Source of the DNA: Spirochaetaceae bacterium | Lineage (GTDB): Bacteria; Spirochaetota; Spirochaetia; Treponematales; Treponemataceae | NCBI GenBank assembly: GCA_031272345.1 | Contig: JAISTZ010000060.1 | Location: forward strand, 1-27,567 | Direction: 5' to 3' | Length of the DNA stretch: 27,567 nt | Shown: positions 14,845-22,281 of the stretch, in pieces | Layout: each line of letters begins with the position of its first letter | Numbering within the stretch: position 1 is the stretch's first letter | Notes under the pieces: model-generated | Database searches by the model: none | What the model was told of the DNA's origin: nothing | Seen by the model: the letters and a program-made list of their open reading frames with translations, nothing else | Program-made: the position numbers and the translations under genes

Positions 14845-14850
14845 GCCCCC

Positions 14851-14879
14851 AGTATACCCCGCTCCGGCGGATTTTGCAA
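14851..14879 (-). promoter_or_regulatory. Promoter of plsC
   Basis: On the minus strand TTGCAA (14879-14874), a 17-bp spacer and TATACT (14856-14851) end six bases before the plsC ATG. It lies just beyond the stop of the P83/100 gene. Confidence 0.65.
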
Positions 14880-14882
14880 ATT

Positions 14883-16463
14883 TTATTTTATCTCCGTCAG
14901 GTCCCCCTGCTTGAGGAGCCGGACTGTCCCGTCCGAGGCGGTTACGGAGACGCCCGATTTTGTGACCACCACGGGGGTGTCCGGGTTCACGGCGACCCCG
15001 CTCCGGGCAAGGAGCTTCATCTGGGAGTCGTATTTGCCCAGGGCCCAGGCGCCGCCGTTCTGAATCACCGCGTAGTAGGCCGTCCCGTCGGAGGCGAGCA
15101 CGGAATTTGCCCCAAGAATCTCCGCGCTTTCCCGGAGTATCTCCAGGTTGACCGGGTCAAGGAGCACGAGTTTGATCGCCCCGTTCCCGGTGTTCTCCCC
15201 CGCAATGGCGACCACCCCGTCAGCCCCCTGGAAGATGGTCCGGGAGCGGATCACCCGCACCGGGGACTCCCTGATGGGCTTCCCGGTTCCGGGATTCACC
15301 CGCACAACAGCGGAGAGCAGATTCCCCGGGTCAACCAGCCTGAGACCGAACACCCCCGCGGGCTCCGGGGCTTCCTTTTCCTTGCCCATGAGGGCCGCCT
15401 GGTCCCCGGCGATGGCGTCCCGCTCGGCCTTGGCTTCTTCACGCTTGGAATCGGCGGTTTTCTGGGCGTCGTCGGCCTCCTTTTGGGCTTCCGCCGCCTT
15501 CTCCCGCTGCTGTTCCGCCGCCCTTTCCTGCTCCCGGGCTTCCGCTTCCTTCTGGGCGGCCCCCGCTTCCGCTTCCCCGGCTTTGGCGGCGGCTTCTTTA
15601 TCCTGGGGGCTTTCCTGTGCCGCGGCCTGGGCTTCTTCGGCGTCCTTTCGGGCCTGTTGAGCTTCCTCCTGTTTTTCCTGGAGCTTTGCCTCTTCGTCCT
15701 GTTGTTTTTGCTTCTCCCCGTCGGCCCGTTCCCGGGCGATGTCCGCCCTTTCCTGGGCAGCGTCGGCCTCCCGCTCCTTGAGGTCGACCATTTGCTTGCG
15801 GTCCCCGATTCCCCTGTCGTCCTCTTCCCTGAGGGACTCGATGACCTTCCGGTCCGAAATGAGGGACGTATCCACCGGGCTCACCGCGCTTTGGGGGTCC
15901 GAAATGGGAATGACGATTTGGGTGTTCCCCGGCCATTCGCGGTAGCTCAGGGCGAGTCCGGCCTTTTGGGGCGACAGGAGGCCCACGACGGCGGGGACGT
16001 ATTTTCCGGCGAAGTAATTCACGTTCCCCCGGTACACGGCGTTGTACACCGTGACGAACACCGCAAGGGCCGATGCGTCCTGGGGTGCATACCCATAGGC
16101 CGCCGAGAGATAGGACGCGATAATCCGCCTGAGATTCCTGATGTGGTCCACCCCGGCGTTTTCCCCCAGGACGAGGACGTCCGCCCCCAGACCCCCGTCC
16201 CCGGGCACGTGCAGGATCTGGTACCGCGCCGGACTTCCGGCGGCCTGGGCGTTCTGCTGAATCCGCTCCCCCAGGGCCCGCCCGATTCCGTTTATCTCCT
16301 CCGCCGTGTTGACCACACCGTAGGGGCCGCTGTAGTTGATGAAGACGATGTCTTCGGTTTCCACGGTTTGCAGTTCCGTCCTGTCAACCTCAAGGCCGAA
16401 GAGGGATGTCAGAATTCCCATCGCAAGGGCCGCCGCCGCCAGTTTCTTTGCCGTTTCTGTCAT
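14883..16463 (-). CDS. P83/100 family protein
   Basis: A 526-residue exported spirochaete protein of the P83/100 antigen family. Residues 1-23 form a signal peptide ending near SLFG. The N-terminal domain (about 24-200) contains DIVFINYSGPYGVVNTAEEI and VNYFAGKYVPAV, typical of the family. Residues about 205-370 form a long coiled coil dominated by Ala, Glu, Lys and Gln. The C-terminal 150 residues are strand-rich, with repeated ILRESAEILGANSVLA-type units resembling a small propeller. The ATG has TAGGAG upstream at a normal distance and a strong promoter. It is thought to reside in the periplasm or membrane; its role is unresolved. Divergent from msrA. Confidence 0.88.
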   Translation of the reverse strand: MTETAKKLAAAALAMGILTSLFGLEVDRTELQTVETEDIVFINYSGPYGVVNTAEEINGIGRALGERIQQNAQAAGSPARYQILHVPGDGGLGADVLVLGENAGVDHIRNLRRIIASYLSAAYGYAPQDASALAVFVTVYNAVYRGNVNYFAGKYVPAVVGLLSPQKAGLALSYREWPGNTQIVIPISDPQSAVSPVDTSLISDRKVIESLREEDDRGIGDRKQMVDLKEREADAAQERADIARERADGEKQKQQDEEAKLQEKQEEAQQARKDAEEAQAAAQESPQDKEAAAKAGEAEAGAAQKEAEAREQERAAEQQREKAAEAQKEADDAQKTADSKREEAKAERDAIAGDQAALMGKEKEAPEPAGVFGLRLVDPGNLLSAVVRVNPGTGKPIRESPVRVIRSRTIFQGADGVVAIAGENTGNGAIKLVLLDPVNLEILRESAEILGANSVLASDGTAYYAVIQNGGAWALGKYDSQMKLLARSGVAVNPDTPVVVTKSGVSVTASDGTVRLLKQGDLTEIK

Positions 16464-16480
16464 ATCACAACTCCTAAAGA

Positions 16481-16509
16481 ACTATACCATACGCGGATAC
16501 TCCGGTCAA
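16481..16509 (-). promoter_or_regulatory. Promoter of the P83/100 gene
   Basis: On the minus strand TTGACC (16509-16504), a 17-bp spacer and TATAGT (16486-16481) lie 17 nt before the start codon, leaving room for a normal ribosome binding site. Confidence 0.75.
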
Positions 16510-16517
16510 GGGGAGTA

Positions 16518-16546
16518 TTGCACACAGGCCGGCGGACACGTATAAT
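16518..16546 (+). promoter_or_regulatory. Promoter of msrA
   Basis: TTGCAC (16518-16523), a 17-bp spacer and the consensus -10 box TATAAT (16541-16546) precede msrA. Its -35 is eight bases from the -35 of the divergent P83/100 promoter. Confidence 0.75.
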
Positions 16547-16567
16547 CACCCCATTGGAGGATTCACC

Positions 16568-17083
16568 ATGAAAGAAATTTACCTGGCCGGCGGCTGTTTT
16601 TGGGGCGCCGAGAAGTATCTCTCCCTGATTCCGGGGGTGCTCGAAACCGAAGTGGGCTATGCAAACGGCAATACGGCTAACCCGTCCTACGAGGACGTGC
16701 GCTACCGGGGCACGGGTCACACGGAAACCGTCCGGGTCAGGTACGACGAAGGGGCCCTGGACCTGGGCTTTCTCCTGGAGCTTTTCTTCAAGGCCATCGA
16801 CCCCCTCTCCCTGAACCGCCAGGGCCACGACGAGGGCATCAATTACCGCACGGGGGTCTACTACACCGACGGGGCCGACAGGCCGGTGATCGACGCCGCC
16901 ATGGGGGCCCTGCAAAAACAATTCGACCGCCCGGTGGTGGTGGAGGTCCTGCCCCTGGAGAACTACTACAGCGCCGAGGAATATCACCAAAAATACCTCG
17001 ACAAAAACCCCACGGGCTACTGCCACGTCGGCAGCGACACCTTCGCCATGCTCAAAAAGGCCCTGGAAGAAAGGGCCCGCTGA
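16568..17083 (+). CDS. msrA: Peptide-methionine (S)-S-oxide reductase
   Basis: A 171-residue cytoplasmic repair enzyme that reduces methionine-S-sulfoxide in proteins. The catalytic motif GCFWG places the nucleophile at C10. Further family blocks are GYANGNTANPSYEDV (about 30-44), GHTETVRVRYD and the DEGINYRTGVYY block near residue 98. The segment FYxAEEYHQKYL appears as YYSAEEYHQKYL. Length and motifs indicate a complete MsrA without a fused MsrB. TTGGAGG upstream sets the start. It is monocistronic, divergent from P83/100, with a weak terminator before the convergent neighbour. Confidence 0.97.
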   Translation: MKEIYLAGGCFWGAEKYLSLIPGVLETEVGYANGNTANPSYEDVRYRGTGHTETVRVRYDEGALDLGFLLELFFKAIDPLSLNRQGHDEGINYRTGVYYTDGADRPVIDAAMGALQKQFDRPVVVEVLPLENYYSAEEYHQKYLDKNPTGYCHVGSDTFAMLKKALEERAR

Positions 17084-17107
17084 GGAAACACCCGGCGGCC
17101 CCAGGTT

Positions 17108-17130
17108 GCCCAAGGCTCGATTGGCTTTTT
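17108..17130 (+). terminator. Possible terminator after msrA
   Basis: GCCCAA (17108-17113) can pair with TTGGC (17121-17125) with one bulged C, followed by TTTTT (17126-17130). The stem is weak. It extends to the stop of the convergent propeller gene. Confidence 0.38.
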
Positions 17131-18818
17131 CAGCGCTTCGCCAGTTTTTTCAGAATTCCGGCGGCGTACATGCGGATCCTCACCGGAAAGAGGGGGCCCG
17201 TGTAGGTTTCCAGAATCCCCTTGCCCTTCCCGGCGAAGGCCCGCTGTCCCATGTAGGAGCAGATTGCGTAGACCGCGTCACAGGCGGCGATGTGCACCCC
17301 CGGGGGGTACAGGGCGGCCTTCCGGCACACCCAGGCCGCGGCGTCCAGGAGGTCGCCCTCCGGGTCGTAGGCGGTCTCCTCCGCGGCCCTGAGGGCGTAC
17401 CTGACCATCACGGGGTCCGGGTCCCGGCGGATCGTGCCCGCGATGACCGGGCAGAACCGGCCGCTCCCTGCCTTGCCCAGGGTTTGCACCAGGAGGGCGG
17501 TGTCCGCGAGGGCCGCCGGAAAAAGCTCCCCGTTGTCCACCCTGGTCCCCCCTTCGCGCTCGTACCTGCGGGAGAGCCTGCTTGACAGGAACGCAAGCCG
17601 CTCCTGCCACCGGAGCTCCCGCTCCCCCGGCCCGGAGGAGGCGAGCCCCGCTCCTATTTCCGCCAACTCCCTGCGGTCGATCCGGTCCAGACCCGTGCCC
17701 AGGCTGCCCGCCCGCGCCCGGATGAACTCCCGGTAGGTCCTCCGGGCCTTCCCCCTGGGGGGGGCCTCTCCCAGGCAGACCCGATAGGCCGAGGCGACCC
17801 AGTCCGCGCCGCACACAAGGAGGAGCCCCTCCGGGGAATAGGCCAGGTAGTCCCACCCGCCCCTGGGCGGAAGGGCCGCTTCCCAGAGCGTCACCGGGGG
17901 GCCTTCCTTGTGCGCCCGGAAGGCGGCGGCCCCTTGGGAATCCCCAAGGACCAGGGTGTCCCCGTAGAGGGCCCCCAGGGCAAGGTCCCCCAGGTTGATG
18001 CGGAGCTTGTCCCTGGGGATTTCCCGGGTCTCCCCGGCGTTTGGGGCGAGGAAAAGGACTTCCCGGGAAGAGAGGAGGGCGGCGCGGCTCCCGGAGCCCA
18101 GGGGAAGGGCGTGACCGGAGGCCCCCTTCCCGGTATTCCCCGTCCAGGACGAAGAGGCCCGGTTGTCCTTCACGGCGCAGAGCCCGTACAGGCCCGATGA
18201 AAACGTGAGGAGCGCCCCGGCCTCCACCACGGCCGCCCCGGTCACGGTGCCGGAAAGGGTGATTTCTTCGATGTATTCGCCGAAGGGGGAAATACGGAGC
18301 CCCGACGACGCCCCCCCCTCACCGGAGATGACCAGGAGGGTGCCGTCGTTCAATTCCAGGGGCGGAAAGGCCGGGGGGGGGATTTTTTGCTTCCACCGGA
18401 GGCGGCCCCTGGTGTCGTAGCAGAGGAGGGCCCTGTCAGATGCGGCGAAGACCCTGCCGTCCCTGCCGGGGAGGGGAGGGCAGCGCAGCACTTCCCTGGT
18501 GTCGACGTTCCACAGGAGCCGCCCCGAGGGGTTTATCTTGTGCAGGACCCTCCCCCCGGTGACCGCATAGACAAAATCATCGGTATCGGCGGAAAAAAAA
18601 TCGGGCCGTTCCCGGAAGGAATACTGCCAGTAGAAGGTTCCCCCCAGGGTAAGGGCCGCCAGGGTGCGCCCCTCCGTAAGGAGGAGGAACCCGTAGGAGG
18701 TGGTCACCGGGGGAGCGGCGGTCCGGCCGTTCGCCACGAGCTGCCACCGGGGAGGCCCCAGGGGGCTTTGCGCGCCCAGAGCTCCCCAAAGGAGAAGGAG
18801 GATACACGGAAGAATCAC
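17130..18818 (-). CDS. Secreted PQQ-type beta-propeller protein
   Basis: A protein of about 562 residues with an N-terminal hydrophobic signal ending near LGAQS. Repeated strand units in the first 350 residues, such as GGRVLHKINPSGRLLWNVDTREVL and DRALLCYDTRGRLRWKQKI, follow the PQQ-like propeller pattern with Trp at strand ends. The last 200 residues are helical and resemble HEAT-type repeats (PVMVRYALRAAEETAYDPEGDLLDAA). The start is uncertain: the frame remains open upstream and the GTG at 18818 lacks a ribosome binding site and a basic N-region, which the upstream residues FGRTSPLGR would supply. It lies last in the pnp operon, about 57 bp after the HMA gene. Probably periplasmic; function unknown. 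Confidence 0.75.
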   Translation of the reverse strand: MILPCILLLLWGALGAQSPLGPPRWQLVANGRTAAPPVTTSYGFLLLTEGRTLAALTLGGTFYWQYSFRERPDFFSADTDDFVYAVTGGRVLHKINPSGRLLWNVDTREVLRCPPLPGRDGRVFAASDRALLCYDTRGRLRWKQKIPPPAFPPLELNDGTLLVISGEGGASSGLRISPFGEYIEEITLSGTVTGAAVVEAGALLTFSSGLYGLCAVKDNRASSSWTGNTGKGASGHALPLGSGSRAALLSSREVLFLAPNAGETREIPRDKLRINLGDLALGALYGDTLVLGDSQGAAAFRAHKEGPPVTLWEAALPPRGGWDYLAYSPEGLLLVCGADWVASAYRVCLGEAPPRGKARRTYREFIRARAGSLGTGLDRIDRRELAEIGAGLASSGPGERELRWQERLAFLSSRLSRRYEREGGTRVDNGELFPAALADTALLVQTLGKAGSGRFCPVIAGTIRRDPDPVMVRYALRAAEETAYDPEGDLLDAAAWVCRKAALYPPGVHIAACDAVYAICSYMGQRAFAGKGKGILETYTGPLFPVRIRMYAAGILKKLAKR

Positions 18819-18875
18819 CCGGCCCAGTGGGCTGGTCCGGCCGAAAATCTGGGGGCGCGAGTGAATAGCCCTTCC

Positions 18876-19085
18876 TTAGGCCACCACCTCGTAGCCCGCG
18901 TCTTCGATCGCCGACTTGAGGCTGGCCTCCGGGCTCTTTGCGCCGTCATGGGTGACCTCGACCTTCCCGGTCTTGAGGTCGACCGACGCGCCTTCGACCC
19001 CGGGAAGGGCGGTGAGGGCGGTCTTTACCGCCCTGACACAGTGTTCACAGGACATGCCGCGCACGTTCAATACCGTTTTTGCCAT
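18876..19085 (-). CDS. HMA-domain protein, copper-chaperone-like (CopZ type)
   Basis: A 69-residue heavy-metal-associated domain, beginning AKTVLNVRGMSCEHC. The metal-binding cysteines are C13 and C16 in GMSCEHC, followed by the usual ferredoxin-like beta-alpha-beta pattern with VKTALTALPGVEGASVDLKTGKV. It should bind Cu(I) or a similar soft metal in the cytoplasm. The ATG at 19085 has TGGAGG six bases upstream, overlapping the region of the pnp stop; a longer frame to 19157 overlaps pnp and is rejected. No copper ATPase is visible nearby. Confidence 0.9.
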   Translation of the reverse strand: MAKTVLNVRGMSCEHCVRAVKTALTALPGVEGASVDLKTGKVEVTHDGAKSPEASLKSAIEDAGYEVVA

Positions 19086-19098
19086 ACCGTACCTCCAG

Positions 19099-21195
19099 CT
19101 ATTTTTGCGCCTCCAGGGCGTCGATGTAGGACAGGTTGAGCCGCCCCATCTTGTCAACCTCGAGGAGTTTGACGGGAATCTGCTGCCCCTCCTTTACCAC
19201 GTCGGACACCCGGTTCACCCGCTTGCGGGAAAGCTTGGAGATGTGGCAGAGCCCCTCCTTGCCGGGGAGAATCTCCACGAAGCAGCCGAACTCCATGATG
19301 CGCTTTACCGTGCCGTTGTAGATGGTGCCGGGCTCCGGGTCGTCCACGATGGCCCTGACCGCGGCCTTGGCGTCGTCCGTGGCCTTGGCGGTCTTGCCGT
19401 AAATCGTGACCGTGCCGTCGTCCTCGGTGTTAATCGTGACGTCGTACATGGCGGAGATGCCCTTGACGACCTTGCCGCCGGGCCCGATGAGGGCGCCGAT
19501 CTTGTCGACGTCGATCTTGAGGCTGTCTATCTTGGGGGCGTATTCGCTGATGTGGGGGGCGGGCCTGGAAATCGTCTGATTCATGATGCCCAGGATGTGG
19601 AGCCTGCCCCGCTTTGCCTGGTCCAGGGCCTTCTTCATGATCTCCGTGGTGACCCCGGCGATCTTGATGTCCATCTGGAAGCCCGTGATGCCCTCGGCGG
19701 TGCCCGCCACCTTGAAGTCCATGTCCCCCAGGTGGTCTTCCTCCCCCAGGATGTCCGAGAGAATCGCGTATTTGGAATAGGACTCCCCCTCGGTGATGAG
19801 GCCCATGGCGATTCCCGCCACGGGCTTTTTGAGGGGGACCCCGGCGGCGAGCATACAGAGGGTGCCCCCGCAGATGGACGCCATCGAGGACGACCCGTTG
19901 GACTCGAGGATTTCCGACACGACCCGGACCGTGTAGGGGAAGGAATCCTTATCCGGCACCATGGGCGCCAGGGACCGCCGGGCAAGGTTCCCGTGGCCGA
20001 TCTCCCGCCTGCCCGTGCCCATGCGCCCGACCTCGCCCACCGAATAGGGGGGGAAGTTGTAGTGCAGGATGAAGTGTTCCCGCCTGTCCCCGTCGATGTC
20101 GTCGTAGACCTGCTCGTCCAGCATGGTGCCCAGGGTGCAGACCGCCAGGGACTGGGTCTCCCCCCTGGTGAACAGGGCGGACCCGTGGGGCCTGGGGAGC
20201 ACGTTTATCTCGCAGGTGATGGGCCGGATTTCCTCCGTGCCCCGGCCGTCAACACGGCGGCCCTTTTCCAGGATGCTCTTGCGGAGGATGTCGTACTGCA
20301 TGTCCTCGAAGAGCGCCCCGAAGAGCTTCTTTTGGGTTTCGTCCTCCAACTGGGCCGCGTATTTTGCCGCGAAATCGGCCTTGACCTGGGCGATCGCCCC
20401 GTGGCGCTCCTGCTTGGTGGCCATAAAACAGGCCTTCTCCAGCAGGGGGACCGCTTCGGCGAGGATGGCGTCCCTGTTTTGCAGCTCCGCCTGGGCAGGA
20501 GCGAGGGGGAGCTTTTCCTTGCCCGCCAGGGCCCGCAGGTCCTCCTGGAGCTTGCAGAGCCCGGCGATGACCTCCTGGGCCTTTTCCAGGGCCCCGAGCA
20601 TCACCTCCTCGGACACTTCCTCGGCCCCCCCCTCCACCATGGTGAAGCCGTTCTTTGTTCCGGCGACCACGATTTCCATGGCCCCGTCGGCGATCTGCTT
20701 ATACGTGGGGTTGATCACGTATTCTCCCTTGTAGTACCCCACCCGGACCCCCGCGATGGGCCCCCCGAAGGGGATGTCCGAGATGTGCACCGCCGCGGAA
20801 CTGGCCACGATGGCCAGCATGTCCGGCGGGTTGATCTGGTCCGAGGAGAGGCAGGTGGGAATCACCTGGATTTCCCTTCCGAAGGCCGGATCGAAGAGGG
20901 GACGCATGGGCCGGTCGATGATCCGGGACACGAGAATCTCCTTGTCCTTCGGGCGGCCCTCCCGCTTGATGAACCCCCCGGGAATCTTCCCGGCGGCGTA
21001 GTATTTTTCGTTGTAATCCACCGTGAGGGGCACGTAGTCCAGACCCTCCACGGGATCTTCCGATGCGCAGACCGTGGCGATCACGGCTGAGCCCGCGTAC
21101 TGGGCGAAGACCGCCCCGGACGCCTGTTTTGCGAGGCGGCCTGTTTCCAGAATCAGGTCGTCCGCGCCGATTTTATAGGTAACTCTGTGAACCAT
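19099..21195 (-). CDS. pnp: Polyribonucleotide nucleotidyltransferase (PNPase)
   Basis: A 698-residue phosphorolytic 3'-5' exoribonuclease of the RNA degradation machinery, full length for the family. Two RNase PH domains are present; the second contains the active-site block MDFKVAGTAEGITGFQMDIK. A KH domain follows with GALIGPGGKVVKGI, then an S1 domain beginning NGTVKRIMEFGCFVEILPGKEGL. It starts MVHRVTYKI with GGAG six bases before the ATG, 22 bp after rpsO, the classic rpsO-pnp arrangement. In many bacteria this pair is controlled by processing of the leader by RNase III and PNPase; I see no obvious large stem in the 22-bp gap. Confidence 0.97.
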   Translation of the reverse strand: MVHRVTYKIGADDLILETGRLAKQASGAVFAQYAGSAVIATVCASEDPVEGLDYVPLTVDYNEKYYAAGKIPGGFIKREGRPKDKEILVSRIIDRPMRPLFDPAFGREIQVIPTCLSSDQINPPDMLAIVASSAAVHISDIPFGGPIAGVRVGYYKGEYVINPTYKQIADGAMEIVVAGTKNGFTMVEGGAEEVSEEVMLGALEKAQEVIAGLCKLQEDLRALAGKEKLPLAPAQAELQNRDAILAEAVPLLEKACFMATKQERHGAIAQVKADFAAKYAAQLEDETQKKLFGALFEDMQYDILRKSILEKGRRVDGRGTEEIRPITCEINVLPRPHGSALFTRGETQSLAVCTLGTMLDEQVYDDIDGDRREHFILHYNFPPYSVGEVGRMGTGRREIGHGNLARRSLAPMVPDKDSFPYTVRVVSEILESNGSSSMASICGGTLCMLAAGVPLKKPVAGIAMGLITEGESYSKYAILSDILGEEDHLGDMDFKVAGTAEGITGFQMDIKIAGVTTEIMKKALDQAKRGRLHILGIMNQTISRPAPHISEYAPKIDSLKIDVDKIGALIGPGGKVVKGISAMYDVTINTEDDGTVTIYGKTAKATDDAKAAVRAIVDDPEPGTIYNGTVKRIMEFGCFVEILPGKEGLCHISKLSRKRVNRVSDVVKEGQQIPVKLLEVDKMGRLNLSYIDALEAQK

Positions 21196-21217
21196 TATAA
21201 ACTCCAGTTGTGTGGGA

Positions 21218-21487
21218 CTACTTGCGGAGGCCCAGTTCTTTTATTAGCCCCCGGTATCCTTCCAGGTCGCGGCGCTGCAAGTATTTTAGCAGCCGTCTCC
21301 GCTGGCCGACCAGTTTGATGAGTCCCCGGGAGGCGCTCGCGTCTTTTTTAAACCGCTTGCAATGTTCCGTCAGCTCCTTGATGCGCTGGGTCAACAGGGC
21401 CACCTGGACCTTCGTGTTCCCGGTGTCCTTTTCGTTTGCCCCAAACCTGCTGATTTCAGCAGCAACCGCTTCTTTTGAAAGTGCCAT
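21218..21487 (-). CDS. rpsO: 30S ribosomal protein S15
   Basis: An 89-residue primary 16S rRNA-binding protein of the small-subunit platform. The family blocks GNTKVQVALLTQRIKELTEH and the basic RRRLLKYLQRRD near the C-terminus are clear. Two ATG codons stand in tandem; I use the second (21487), which gives MALSKE and a five-base gap from AAGGAG, as in other S15 proteins. Its start overlaps the ribF stop, so translation is probably coupled. Confidence 0.97.
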   Translation of the reverse strand: MALSKEAVAAEISRFGANEKDTGNTKVQVALLTQRIKELTEHCKRFKKDASASRGLIKLVGQRRRLLKYLQRRDLEGYRGLIKELGLRK

Positions 21488-22281
21488 CATTTCTCCTTGT
21501 ATGCCTTAAAAATAATCTCCGATATACATTCCGGCTTTCCTCCGGTATCGTACAACACCAAGCCCCCCCCCGAAACCTCCAGCCGCCCCCGGCTTTGGGC
21601 TGCGCCGGAGCGGGCCGTGACGCCGTAGACGCCGTCCTTGGGCAGGGCCTGAAGGACCTCCCCGCCCATCAACGCTCCGCCCTTACCGGCCCTCGTCCAC
21701 GCCCAGCCCCTGCAATCCAGGGCGTAGGGCCTTCCGAGCATGTCCTCCACGGCGGCGAAGTCCCCCGCTCCCACGGCGTCCCTGATGCGGGACGAACTTA
21801 TCCGCTCCCCCCGGTAGATGACGCTCTCCTCCACCTCCAGGGTGAAGTCCAGGCCCGCGGAGAGGCGGGAAATTTCTTCTATGCCGCAGGCCCCGTGGTG
21901 GCCGCAGCGGAAATCGTCCCCTTCCGCAAGGAATTTCATGCCCCAGCGGTCCGCAAGGGTCCCCAGAAAAGCACGTCCTTCCATTTTACCAAAATTACCG
22001 GAAAAGTCAATCACTATCGCAAAATCAAGGCCCTGTTCTTTAAAAAAATCGAGCCGCTGCCCCATGGTGGAGACCGGGGCCTTCACGGTTCCGGAGGACT
22101 TGAGGAGCCCCGCAAAGGTGACCGCCCCGCGGCACAGGGGCTGCCTGAGGACGGCGTTGATGAGCTTGCGGTGCCCCCGGTGGGGCCCGTCGAAGACTCC
22201 CACGGTGAGGGCGGTTTTTTGCCCCCCCAGGGGCCGCCCCGAAGCGCCCTCATCCCAGGAATAGACCCGGAAATCACCCAT
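21487..22281 (-). CDS. ribF: RibF-type FAD synthetase with reduced flavokinase domain
   Basis: A 264-residue protein, shorter than the usual 300-320 of bifunctional RibF. The FMN adenylyltransferase domain is well kept: GVFDGPHRGH at 28-37 binds nucleotide, and ISSSRIRDA at 161-169 is the second signature. The riboflavin kinase part (from about 183) is only about 80 residues and lacks the PTAN motif that binds Mg-ATP, keeping just a PKDGVYGV strand. It may therefore make FAD from FMN but not FMN from riboflavin; this is inferred. The start at 22281 overlaps truB by eight bases and the stop overlaps rpsO. Confidence 0.88.
   Translation of the reverse strand: MGDFRVYSWDEGASGRPLGGQKTALTVGVFDGPHRGHRKLINAVLRQPLCRGAVTFAGLLKSSGTVKAPVSTMGQRLDFFKEQGLDFAIVIDFSGNFGKMEGRAFLGTLADRWGMKFLAEGDDFRCGHHGACGIEEISRLSAGLDFTLEVEESVIYRGERISSSRIRDAVGAGDFAAVEDMLGRPYALDCRGWAWTRAGKGGALMGGEVLQALPKDGVYGVTARSGAAQSRGRLEVSGGGLVLYDTGGKPECISEIIFKAYKEK

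Noticed and set aside
14826..16571. 581-codon plus-strand open frame opposite P83/100
   Set aside because: The phenylalanine- and leucine-rich stretches mirror the Ala/Glu/Lys codons of the coiled coil on the other strand.
18916..21090. 724-codon plus-strand open frame opposite pnp
   Set aside because: It is the antisense shadow of PNPase, with low-complexity composition and no recognisable motif.
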